Origin: a virus
DNA: 33,034 bases
Direction: 5' to 3' (one strand)
IMG/VR virus record: IMGVR_UViG_3300020442_004113
Location: 1 to 33,034 of that record
A model generated the notes under the pieces. That model had not been told where the DNA came from and did not search any database. It saw only the letters and a program-made list of their open reading frames with translations. Position numbers and translations under genes: made by a program. Positions 21,847-30,060 of this stretch are shown piece by piece. Numbering within the stretch: position 1 is the stretch's first letter; each line of letters opens with the position of its first letter.

Positions 21847-22308
21847 CTACCTTTGGTCTTTTTCCCACTGTTCATCATCCTGTACAAATTCAAAATCAGT
21901 GTATGAATTATTAACATCTTTCACAAAAGTTCTTACACTATTTTCGGTTAATTTAAAACCGTGCAATCTTGTATATCTTTTCATCAATGAATCATCAGAT
22001 GTATTAGTAAAAATTAATTTATAACCTTTATTATCAACTAGTTTTATTAACTCATCAATACATAACTGTATTGCCTTATGTGAATCTTTCAATGATGCAT
22101 TCTTGTCCTTAACAAGCCAGTCCATCATACAAAATTTACAGCCTTTTCCAAAATATACACCGACTGCACAAATTGGTTTATTATCATTTTCTACAATAAT
22201 ACCATCAGGTGGTAACAGTTCCTGTGGTACTACTCCAAACTCCCATTCGTTCCACCATTTTTTTAGTGTGTCATAATCACTGTCTAATTTCCATTTGCGC
22301 ACTTTCAC
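21847..22308 (-). CDS. GNAT-like acetyltransferase
   Basis: 153 residues. The layout fits a single GNAT fold: an N-terminal strand and helix (KVRKWKLDSDYDTLKKWWNE), the central strands GIIVENDNKPICAVGVYFG and CKFCMMDWLVKD, a helix (SHKAIQLCIDELIKLVDN), then KLIFTNTSDDSLMKRYTRLH and GFKL, the usual acetyl-CoA-proximal end. The Q/R-x-x-G-x-G/A loop is not clear, so catalysis is uncertain. The start lies inside the 3' end of the Hint-bearing gene (32-base overlap). Such genes occur in marine phage structural clusters; modification of a virion protein is a guess. Confidence 0.55.
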   Translation of the reverse strand: MKVRKWKLDSDYDTLKKWWNEWEFGVVPQELLPPDGIIVENDNKPICAVGVYFGKGCKFCMMDWLVKDKNASLKDSHKAIQLCIDELIKLVDNKGYKLIFTNTSDDSLMKRYTRLHGFKLTENSVRTFVKDVNNSYTDFEFVQDDEQWEKDQR

Positions 22309-25300
22309 TATTTAATACCCTTTCGCATATTGCATCATCTTCCTCAATGGTATCTTGCCATTCATCAAAGTATTTATCACCTTTTTCCAATAATAATTCT
22401 TGCGCACTAATTTCAAAATAATCAGTAAATAATATTCCTTCAATCAGAAGTCTACGTTCCTCTGTTCCAAAGTTATAAACCACAACAGTTTCATCACTAA
22501 TTGGTACACCATGTTTTGTATCTTTAACGCGCGTCCAATGGCCATCCTCGTAAACCATATGGCTTCCAGATACCTTAACACCTTTATAATCGTGTAAATC
22601 ATTACTAAGGAATTGGCCACATGCAAATACCATACCACCAACCGCTACTCGATCTCCAAGTTGTACAGTTTCAACTGCCTTAAATGTTCCATCTTCCATT
22701 TCAACCATTGTGCCTGCTAAGAAACATGTACCACCACCACTACGACCTTTCATTGCCTCTTGTGCGTGATAATTACCTTGTGCAATTGCAGCACCTTTAG
22801 CTCCTGTTGATCCAGTTCCTTGATAATATGTTTCACCTTTGTGCGAGTGTTCCTTACCGCCACCACCATAATTGTTGTTAGGTGGATAATAACGATTTTT
22901 GCTGGATCTTTGATGTTCAACATTTAAAACACGAGTTGATTTTATTGTTTGATCAACCGTGTCCAAATAACCAGTCGCTGCATAGAGAGCAGTAGCAATT
23001 GTTCCACTTGTCTTTTTATTACCGCCACTTACATCCAAAATCATAAATTCTTGGATTCCTGTACGGAATCTAATTGCATTTGTATTTGGTATAAAGAATG
23101 AACCTTCGACTGCACCATTTGCATCAGTAATTAAATCAGTTGAACCTTCAGGATGAGCGACTGCATTACTCTGTGTATTACCATAATCTTTATGATCATC
23201 AGACATATTCTGGAATGTTTCTTCTCTTACAAATGCATCAACTCTCACTCCATCAAAATATGCAAATACCTTTGAATCAGGTCTTAAACCTTCAGCCTTA
23301 AAATATACTTTCCTTGATCTCATAAATGGTATTAATGCAATATCAATTACCCTTTGATCGATCACTTCAAGTAATGTTTCTTCCGAAACAACTTTATTTA
23401 CATTTGAATGTATTTTAGTTGAAGTGGTTTCTGTTTTAGTGTTTGTTGTATCACCTACCTTAAGATCCTCAATATTTTTTCCACCCCAATTCCACTGCCA
23501 GTTATTCCACAAATATGCCTGGGTTGTATCAAGTTTTGTACCACCGTCAACCATTTTCTTTGCACGAACATTTATTTCTCGCCATTCATCAGATGATGGT
23601 GAAAGTTTAATATCGCCTATGTAGATAACAGCTTCAAATGGATTAATTCTTATTGATCTAGATGCTTGTGCCTGTGAAATGTATTCAACTTGACTGTGTT
23701 TTAAATAAACATTATCACCTTTCTTAATTACATTTGATGATGCATCTGAATCGTAAATAAGTCTTACATTATCCTCGTTAAATGTTGGAACCATAAAATT
23801 CATTTGTGGATCAATTGATGCTCTATATTCAGGATTTTTTGTATCACTGAAAAGTTGAGTTGAAAAATTATCCACGAAGAATCCTGACTTGGTTCTATCT
23901 AAACCTGAGGAATCAAAAATTTGGAAATTCTTGGTATCAATTTCCAAAAGGCTAAGTGCAATCATTTCCTCATTACGATCAACTCTATCCTCAAGTCTTG
24001 CAATGTCTTTCATTGTGTATCTACGATGATCAATTTTTTGTATTAACAAATCAGAATCATTAAGAGTATTAGCACCAAAGAAAATATCATATAAAGGTAA
24101 ATTATTTGGAGGAGTAGATGGAGGTGACGGTGAGAATGAAGCATCGCCTTTACGAAGCACTAAAACACCATCTGGATTAATTGTTAATATTGCCCTTTCC
24201 GGCAAGTAATATGAAATATCTGCTTGTACAGTATCATTAACCTCAGGTAATTCATTAATTCTAGCACCTTTTGCAGCATTATCAAATTCACCATCAGAGT
24301 CCATAACTGATCTGAAATCAATTACATTTCTTAAATTGTGTTCTTGACCATTTGAAAGAAATACATTTTGAATTTTATCATAATCAACTTGACCTGTATA
24401 AGAATTAATTGCAAAGAAATCACCATTTGCACCATGTGCAAAATATTCATATCTTACAAAAGCCGTGGTTGGTGCTGAATTACCAGGTATAAGTTTAAGT
24501 GAACCAAGAGCATAGAAATTATCCCTTTGGCCATTATCCAGTTCGTATCTTCCAGAAATATCAAGACCGTCTGAATCACCAATCGTTACTCTTTTTATAT
24601 TAAAAATATCTGCCTTACCAAGTGGAATATTTCCATTACCATCTGGCGCCACTGTAATTGTTGTTTCAGTTTTGGTTTTACTTCTTACAAGACCAATTGA
24701 TTTATTAACAAAAGCAAGAATTTCATATGTTGTTGTGGCATTTAAACCTGTAATATTAGCAGCAACTTGGCCTACAGGACTTGATGCAAATGTAAGTGCA
24801 GTGTTTAATATGTCATCACCAGCCGGTGCAACTATCCAATCCGCAGTATTTGCAAATGTCTCACCACTTGCTGTAAGTGAAAGGGATGCGGCTCCTGCAC
24901 CATCAGTTGTTACTTGAAATCTTCTTTGTGTTGTAAGACTAATATCATCTAGGGCTTGAGGTCTACTTTTAGGTAATTGAAAAATTAAATTATTTTTTGT
25001 AACTTCTTTTAGTTCTGCTTTACTGAGTGGTCTATAAAGATTAAAATAATCACTAGTTGAAAGGCCAATACTTTGTACATTTCTAAAGTTTTGTCCAGAA
25101 TTCATTTGAATATCGAAAAGATAAAACCGAAGGAAATTACCAGTATCTCTTACAATCTGCCGAACGCGTGCAGTACCAATACTATTACCAGTCCAGCCAG
25201 TAGCGTCTTTTAAGGTTAATTTATCAAAATTATTAATATCAGGCATACCAGCAGTATTATTGGATGTACCGTTATCAACCAATACATAATTACCAAAACC

Positions 25301-26386
25301 TATAGCCGTAACTTGATTTTCAATTTCTTTTGTTGTATTAGGTTTTTCAATTCTTTGTTTAAATGGCGCATATAAATTTGCTCTATAACCATCAACAACT
25401 GCAGTACCAGGACTTACATTCATAATTAAATTATCTTGATCAGAGTCCTCTTCAAAGGAAAGTTTAAATGGTTTGATAATATAATCACCAGAATTTTCCT
25501 TAATACGAGTTGCAATAACATCCCTTATAACATTATATGAATTATCTTCATCTACCGTTCTAAATACCACACCATCTTTAATTGATGCAATAGGTATAAA
25601 ATTATCACTTGTTCCAAGTGAAGATTGTTTTGTAAGTACCAGTTTAATTCTTAATCTATCAGCACCCGGAGAGGATATGTTTGGTACTGCACCTTGATTA
25701 TCATAAAGATCATTATCATCATCAACGTTGACAACATCCTCTACAATTTTATATCCTACAGTTTCATTTGCAGTATCTGTATATTTTGAAACAATAAAAT
25801 TCTGTGCTTCGGTAAACACAAAAAATCCTTTTGCATAGTAAACACCCTTATCAATTGAGTATCTGGTTCCTCTACCGACTGCAGGATTTGTTGTTGTATT
25901 TGTTTGTTGGACCCTAAGTGTTACAGATCCATTTGTAATTGATTCACCTGGAGTAAATCTTGGTGTGGTTAATCCAGTTTGTGCTGCTGGACCGTTTGTG
26001 TATGCAATATAAATCGTTGCAGGATCACTATTTTCTGCTTGTACAACTTCGATAATTCTGGCAGTAATTCCGGATTGATTGCCAGTAAATGTGGTTCCTA
26101 AAATTGTACTGGTATTAGATGGTAATGCAAATGTTGATGTAATAAGTTTTGCAAATTCGTATGAATTATTTAATACAGCAGCACCTGGTTTTACAACTCC
26201 ACCTTCCTTAAAAATATTATTACCAAATCTTTTAATTTGTTGTTGGATAATCGTTTGCATTTGCGTAAGTTCGCGCGCTTGCAAAGGTCGGCCGCTGTTA
26301 AAGAGTATTCGATGATAATTATCACTATCACTGAAATCGTCTTTATACGTATTGCTTAAAAGTCCTGAATTAAGTAGCGTTGCCAT
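22277..26386 (-). CDS. Large baseplate-region protein (DUF4815-like) with C-terminal Hint domain
   Basis: 1369 residues. The start FSDSDNYHRILFNSGRPLQA, then RELTQMQTIIQQQIKRFG, is the signature of DUF4815-type virion proteins. The long middle includes a helical DHRRYTMKDIARLEDRVDRN region near residue 790 and beta domains such as ALIPFMRSRKVYFKAEGLRP. A Gly/Ser/His-rich linker (YYQGTGSTGAKGAAIAQG) precedes the Hint domain, which begins at C1221 and runs to about 1326; 43 charged residues follow. It is probably a peripheral baseplate or fibre-attachment component. The gene ends inside the GNAT-like gene. Whether the Hint domain is removed cannot be seen from sequence. Confidence 0.82.
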   Translation of the reverse strand: MATLLNSGLLSNTYKDDFSDSDNYHRILFNSGRPLQARELTQMQTIIQQQIKRFGNNIFKEGGVVKPGAAVLNNSYEFAKLITSTFALPSNTSTILGTTFTGNQSGITARIIEVVQAENSDPATIYIAYTNGPAAQTGLTTPRFTPGESITNGSVTLRVQQTNTTTNPAVGRGTRYSIDKGVYYAKGFFVFTEAQNFIVSKYTDTANETVGYKIVEDVVNVDDDNDLYDNQGAVPNISSPGADRLRIKLVLTKQSSLGTSDNFIPIASIKDGVVFRTVDEDNSYNVIRDVIATRIKENSGDYIIKPFKLSFEEDSDQDNLIMNVSPGTAVVDGYRANLYAPFKQRIEKPNTTKEIENQVTAIGFGNYVLVDNGTSNNTAGMPDINNFDKLTLKDATGWTGNSIGTARVRQIVRDTGNFLRFYLFDIQMNSGQNFRNVQSIGLSTSDYFNLYRPLSKAELKEVTKNNLIFQLPKSRPQALDDISLTTQRRFQVTTDGAGAASLSLTASGETFANTADWIVAPAGDDILNTALTFASSPVGQVAANITGLNATTTYEILAFVNKSIGLVRSKTKTETTITVAPDGNGNIPLGKADIFNIKRVTIGDSDGLDISGRYELDNGQRDNFYALGSLKLIPGNSAPTTAFVRYEYFAHGANGDFFAINSYTGQVDYDKIQNVFLSNGQEHNLRNVIDFRSVMDSDGEFDNAAKGARINELPEVNDTVQADISYYLPERAILTINPDGVLVLRKGDASFSPSPPSTPPNNLPLYDIFFGANTLNDSDLLIQKIDHRRYTMKDIARLEDRVDRNEEMIALSLLEIDTKNFQIFDSSGLDRTKSGFFVDNFSTQLFSDTKNPEYRASIDPQMNFMVPTFNEDNVRLIYDSDASSNVIKKGDNVYLKHSQVEYISQAQASRSIRINPFEAVIYIGDIKLSPSSDEWREINVRAKKMVDGGTKLDTTQAYLWNNWQWNWGGKNIEDLKVGDTTNTKTETTSTKIHSNVNKVVSEETLLEVIDQRVIDIALIPFMRSRKVYFKAEGLRPDSKVFAYFDGVRVDAFVREETFQNMSDDHKDYGNTQSNAVAHPEGSTDLITDANGAVEGSFFIPNTNAIRFRTGIQEFMILDVSGGNKKTSGTIATALYAATGYLDTVDQTIKSTRVLNVEHQRSSKNRYYPPNNNYGGGGKEHSHKGETYYQGTGSTGAKGAAIAQGNYHAQEAMKGRSGGGTCFLAGTMVEMEDGTFKAVETVQLGDRVAVGGMVFACGQFLSNDLHDYKGVKVSGSHMVYEDGHWTRVKDTKHGVPISDETVVVYNFGTEERRLLIEGILFTDYFEISAQELLLEKGDKYFDEWQDTIEEDDAICERVLNSESAQMEIRQ
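22409..22726 (-). other. Hint (intein/Hedgehog-like) domain
   Basis: Residues 1221-1326 of the 1369-residue protein. CFLAGTMVEMEDGTFKAVET, then VQLGDRV, is the N-terminal block with the nucleophilic Cys (C1221). SGSHMVYEDG has the conserved His (H1276) of the second block. VVVYNFGTEERRLLIEGILF matches the late block, but the usual His-Asn and following nucleophile are replaced by Thr-Asp. That suits N-terminal thioester chemistry or cleavage rather than splicing. There is no endonuclease insert. Confidence 0.75.
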
Positions 26387-26396
26387 CCTCTAATCC

Positions 26397-27755
26397 TTAG
26401 AATTGAATAATAACTTTAATGTCTTCATTTTGTGCCGTGCTTCGATCAACTGGAGATCTATTATCTATAAACAGTACCTCACCTGTTGAAGGTAAAACCT
26501 CAGGTAATATGGCAGCTGAATCACCAATTGTTCCTTCACCACCACCATTTGTTTCTTCAATTAATTCCCCAGTCTGAAAGGCCACAAAACCTGTTTCATT
26601 TGTTTGGTGATAATAAAGAATATTGGAATCAACTTCATCTATATATGCCCTTGCTAAAGTTGTGGCACCTTCAATAATTTTATCAGCGGTAAATGCAGTA
26701 ATAATACTACTAAGTTTCATAGCCTTTAATGCATTACCTGTTGTTTCTGAAAAGATTGTATTATCATTTTTCTTAATATCACGAATAAGTCCCACTTGTC
26801 TGAAATCTTGATTAACAATAAAATCACTATCGGTACCTTTTAATTCTGCATGGAACATAACAGATGCTGATTTTAAATCTTCACGAGGGTCACGACCAAT
26901 ACCGGAATCTGGACCAAGTACTGCACGGGCCTGTGCATTTAATGTGGCGCCGCCACCATTGAATGTAATTGATGGATTTGTATATCCAGAACCATGTCCA
27001 GAAATATCTCCATTTGTACTATCGTCCATACGAATACGAACAACTTGTCCTGTTGCAGAATCAATAGTTATATTAAAACTAGCACCATTTCCACTTGGAT
27101 CTGTAATTGTTGCAGTTGGAATACCTGTATAACCTGCACCGCCATTTGTTACAATAATACTTAAAATTTCTCCAGGTGTTGCTGCATCTTGTACTGCCTT
27201 TTGTTTTAACTGAATACCTGTTGAGTTGGAATCAGTTGCACCCTGTAAAAGTGTTGGCATGAAATTTGCAGATAAGAAATTATTTGCCCTTTCAGCACTA
27301 ATTGTAAATAGGAATTTCCAAACATATCCATCGGATTCTCTACGTGAATCCAAATTTGCATGTGTAGGCTGTACAGTTGAAGGTACAGCAGCACCAGTTC
27401 CATCACGACCAGTTTCCAAACATACATATACTGAACGTGTTTCATTCATCACATAATATGGTTGTGTAGGATACCCACCTTGTTGATCATCATACTGTGA
27501 ATAAATTCTACCAGATGACCAAGTGTGACGAGGAACAACTAGTGAAGTTGCCTCAACTTTTTTTACCGATTGTAAACCATTCCGAAATGCCTCAACTGTA
27601 GTTGGAGTATTTGTTGGTGTTGGTACAGTATCCGTGGAATCCCACTGTTCTGATCGACCAACTCCAATGTAATACTTTCTTGTATCACCGGTAAATTGGT
27701 CAAAGAAGTCCTGTGCAATTTGTCTTCTTAAGGCATCTGTTACAATCGCTGGCAT
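26397..27755 (-). CDS. 8: Baseplate wedge subunit gp8-like
   Basis: 452 residues (T4 gp8 has 334). Several short blocks align in order with T4 gp8: YIGVGRSEQW (gp8 FITFGRSEPW), VVPRHTW (IPRRDW), VYVCLETG (VYRCLD), SDGYVWKFLFTI (GDGYVWEYLFEI), and the end LFIDNRSP...DIKVIIQF (IYMENRPP...EINILFTF). In T4 a gp8 dimer joins the wedge with gp6, gp7, gp10 and gp53. The extra length lies mainly in the middle third, with GGAGYTGIPTATITDPSGNG and GSGYTNPSITF repeats like those of Gly-rich structural insertions. An AGGATA site precedes the ATG. Confidence 0.85.
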   Translation of the reverse strand: MPAIVTDALRRQIAQDFFDQFTGDTRKYYIGVGRSEQWDSTDTVPTPTNTPTTVEAFRNGLQSVKKVEATSLVVPRHTWSSGRIYSQYDDQQGGYPTQPYYVMNETRSVYVCLETGRDGTGAAVPSTVQPTHANLDSRRESDGYVWKFLFTISAERANNFLSANFMPTLLQGATDSNSTGIQLKQKAVQDAATPGEILSIIVTNGGAGYTGIPTATITDPSGNGASFNITIDSATGQVVRIRMDDSTNGDISGHGSGYTNPSITFNGGGATLNAQARAVLGPDSGIGRDPREDLKSASVMFHAELKGTDSDFIVNQDFRQVGLIRDIKKNDNTIFSETTGNALKAMKLSSIITAFTADKIIEGATTLARAYIDEVDSNILYYHQTNETGFVAFQTGELIEETNGGGEGTIGDSAAILPEVLPSTGEVLFIDNRSPVDRSTAQNEDIKVIIQF

Positions 27756-27768
27756 TTTCTATATCCTA

Positions 27769-28986
27769 TTAAGTACTGATCTGTGTTCCAAGCACGATCC
27801 TCTTATAAAATCCTGCGTCACTGTCAAAAACAGCAAGGCATGGTGCACCCGAGTTACCGTTACTTACAAAAATTAAATTACCATTCTTTGGGTTGTTAGG
27901 TACTGTTCCAACAGTATATGATCTAATATCTGGTTCAACTACCCTTGCTCTTACATAAGCACTATCAACTGTAGAAATTACATCTGCAGAATCAAATGCA
28001 GTTCGCGGTAGTGAAAACCAACCATCACTATCTTTAAAATTAAACTGATTATCTGTTGAATTGTAGTGTACAGTACCTTTTCCAACAGAACCGCTATTAG
28101 ATGTATTATGACCTAATTGTATATAACCTGCAGGTGTATCCGAATCACCTATTCTAACTTGTGGTGCAGCTTGATTAAAGTGAATATATTGTACACCATC
28201 AATTGTACCAAAATTAAATTTAGGTGAACGCATATTCATTCCATTTGAATCAACAAAGGAATTACCTTGTAAGTCCATGGAATTTACAACTTTAATATTT
28301 GCAGTAATCGGCCGACCAAATTTTACACTACCACCATCATTTTTAATTGTTGTATCACCTAGATGGATTGTTGTGCCACTTAAATATAGGTCTTTCCATT
28401 TACGTGCAGAATCACCTAAATCATATGTACTATCAACTGATGGTACCACATGACCTGCTATTGCAGTTAACTTTGTAAAGAGTGCAGAATCCGTACCAGC
28501 AAGTTGTCTTGCCTGTACATATGCAGAATCAATCAATAATCTTGCACCTGTGGAATCAATAGAGTTTGCTTGCACAATAAGGAGTGTGGCGCCAGAATCC
28601 TGTGCAACACCCGTACGAACGGCAATATAATTAGAATCAACGGTATTATTAATAATACTCAGTGTAGCACTATTTACAACTGCAGCAATATTAGTATCCA
28701 GAACCAAGGTACCACTTGAATCTGGTAAATTAATTGTGTTATCTTTTGTAGGATTAATAACACTTAAGGTTGTTTCAAATGAGTCTGCAGTACCTTCAAA
28801 TATAACTTGATTACTATCAAATGTAACACCCAAGTTGGTACCGGTGGCCCCAGTAGTAACTTGTAGAGTTCTTACATCACTATACAGTTCCGTAAAATTA
28901 TCATTAATTTTATTGCCGGCGGTACGTAGATCATCACCGGTACCGTCATTACCGGTAGTTCCGACATTAATAGTTTGCTTACCCAT
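27769..28986 (-). CDS. Baseplate/fibre adaptor with gp9-like N-terminal motif
   Basis: 405 residues. NDGTGDDLRTAGNKINDNFT, then ELY, near residues 13-35, matches the N-terminal attachment motif of T4 gp9 (GDILFDGGNKINSDFNAIY), the protein that links long tail fibres to the baseplate. The rest is fibre-like: a NPTKDNTINLPDSSGTLVL module also present in the giant fibre, three DS[AN]Y[IV] motifs (LIDSAYVQARQ among them), and a middle section DLGDSARKWKDLYLSG resembling intramolecular fibre turns. A late promoter box lies 27 bases before the ATG. It probably plugs into the baseplate by its N-terminus and presents a fibre-like body. Equivalence to gp9 is inferred. Confidence 0.7.
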   Translation of the reverse strand: MGKQTINVGTTGNDGTGDDLRTAGNKINDNFTELYSDVRTLQVTTGATGTNLGVTFDSNQVIFEGTADSFETTLSVINPTKDNTINLPDSSGTLVLDTNIAAVVNSATLSIINNTVDSNYIAVRTGVAQDSGATLLIVQANSIDSTGARLLIDSAYVQARQLAGTDSALFTKLTAIAGHVVPSVDSTYDLGDSARKWKDLYLSGTTIHLGDTTIKNDGGSVKFGRPITANIKVVNSMDLQGNSFVDSNGMNMRSPKFNFGTIDGVQYIHFNQAAPQVRIGDSDTPAGYIQLGHNTSNSGSVGKGTVHYNSTDNQFNFKDSDGWFSLPRTAFDSADVISTVDSAYVRARVVEPDIRSYTVGTVPNNPKNGNLIFVSNGNSGAPCLAVFDSDAGFYKRIVLGTQIST

Positions 28987-29013
28987 ATTAAATCCTACAA
29001 TCTGAATTAATGT

Positions 29014-29021
29014 TATTTATA
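29014..29021 (-). promoter_or_regulatory. T4-type late promoter box
   Basis: An exact TATAAATA on the minus strand in the 42-base gap between the gp7-like and gp9-like genes, 27 bases before the ATG. Confidence 0.75.
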
Positions 29022-29028
29022 ATAGTTT

Positions 29029-30060
29029 TTATAGTCCTTCGACAACATATTGGCCAATTGTTAATTGACTTTGATCTGCAATATGGCCATCATCAACATA
29101 AGGTACACATACAACTTCGTATTGCCGTAAATCCATTGTTTCATATGTGTTATCAAACCTCATTGCAGATGCACCTGCAGAATCTGCTGCATCGTCAAAT
29201 GTTATTCCAGCAAGTGGAAATCCTCCCCATTCATCTAAATTACTATACCAAGTTGTAAAATATTGCATGGTGTTTGTAGCACCGCCATAATAATCAATGG
29301 TACGTAGTGGATTCATACGCTGTGGACATCCATCTGAATCTCCACCATCATCAGGAATTAATATAGTGGTATCTGCCTCTGGTGAATATGAGAATGCAGC
29401 ATTTGATATTACCTTAAGCCTCGGATCCAAATCTGTTTGTGATGAGGCAGTTGAAATTGTTATGGTACCTTCACCTTCAAGTACCGTTTGTGCACCTAAG
29501 AAAAATCCTGTAGGGTGTACAAATTTACGATATAACTGTTCCCAGGTATTTAATGAAATAGGAGATTTAATTAAAACCGATAGTATTTGATAGAGTCTAC
29601 CATCAGTTAAAACAAATGCCTGTTCTGGTCCAATAGGATCAACACCAACTTTAAGTATTGATTCCTTTGGATATATAACCTCTATTTCTTCGTTAAAAAA
29701 TGCTCTAAAAAAACCTTCTGCAGAATAAAGTGATCCTTTTACTCGGAAAAAATTACCGAAATTTCTTAAGGCTTCTCTTGGGAATGTAAATTGTGTATGT
29801 GATATTCCTAATGCAAGTTCATCAAATACAAAATCCAGTCTCTTCAAAGTTGTATCTTGTAAATCCCTTATTGTATTTAATTCTGCAATTGAACCACCAT
29901 AGTTTAGATCAGAATCAAGAAATTCGTAATAGCCTTCCAAAAATTCTATTAAATTAGGATACGATGTTTGGAAATATTCTGGCAGTACTTCTTGAACCAA
30001 ACTTTTTCGGAAGTTGGGATCAAATCTAAAAAGATCTTTTTGTGTTTCAAAAGTGGCCAT
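29029..30060 (-). CDS. 7: Short gp7-like baseplate wedge protein
   Basis: 343 residues, against 1032 in T4 gp7. It matches only the C-terminal third of gp7: YPNLIEFLEGYYEFL (residues 34-48; gp7 has FEAFCEAYIQYLSDGYG), KGSLYSAEGFFRAFFNEEIE (108-127; gp7 STKGIEASYKFLFKVLYNEE), and RKFVHPTGFFLGA (178-190; gp7 IRFVHPVGFGFI). Its place directly after gp6 and before gp8 is the same as in T4. It thus seems to be a minimal gp7 that keeps the part packing against gp6 in the wedge core. The last 150 residues do not align with anything I know. It overlaps the gp6 gene by one base. Confidence 0.75.
   Translation of the reverse strand: MATFETQKDLFRFDPNFRKSLVQEVLPEYFQTSYPNLIEFLEGYYEFLDSDLNYGGSIAELNTIRDLQDTTLKRLDFVFDELALGISHTQFTFPREALRNFGNFFRVKGSLYSAEGFFRAFFNEEIEVIYPKESILKVGVDPIGPEQAFVLTDGRLYQILSVLIKSPISLNTWEQLYRKFVHPTGFFLGAQTVLEGEGTITISTASSQTDLDPRLKVISNAAFSYSPEADTTILIPDDGGDSDGCPQRMNPLRTIDYYGGATNTMQYFTTWYSNLDEWGGFPLAGITFDDAADSAGASAMRFDNTYETMDLRQYEVVCVPYVDDGHIADQSQLTIGQYVVEGL

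Noticed and set aside
22409-22726. A splicing intein
   Set aside because: The C-terminal His-Asn and following nucleophile are missing and there is no downstream conserved extein, so splicing is not supported; only Hint-type cleavage is.
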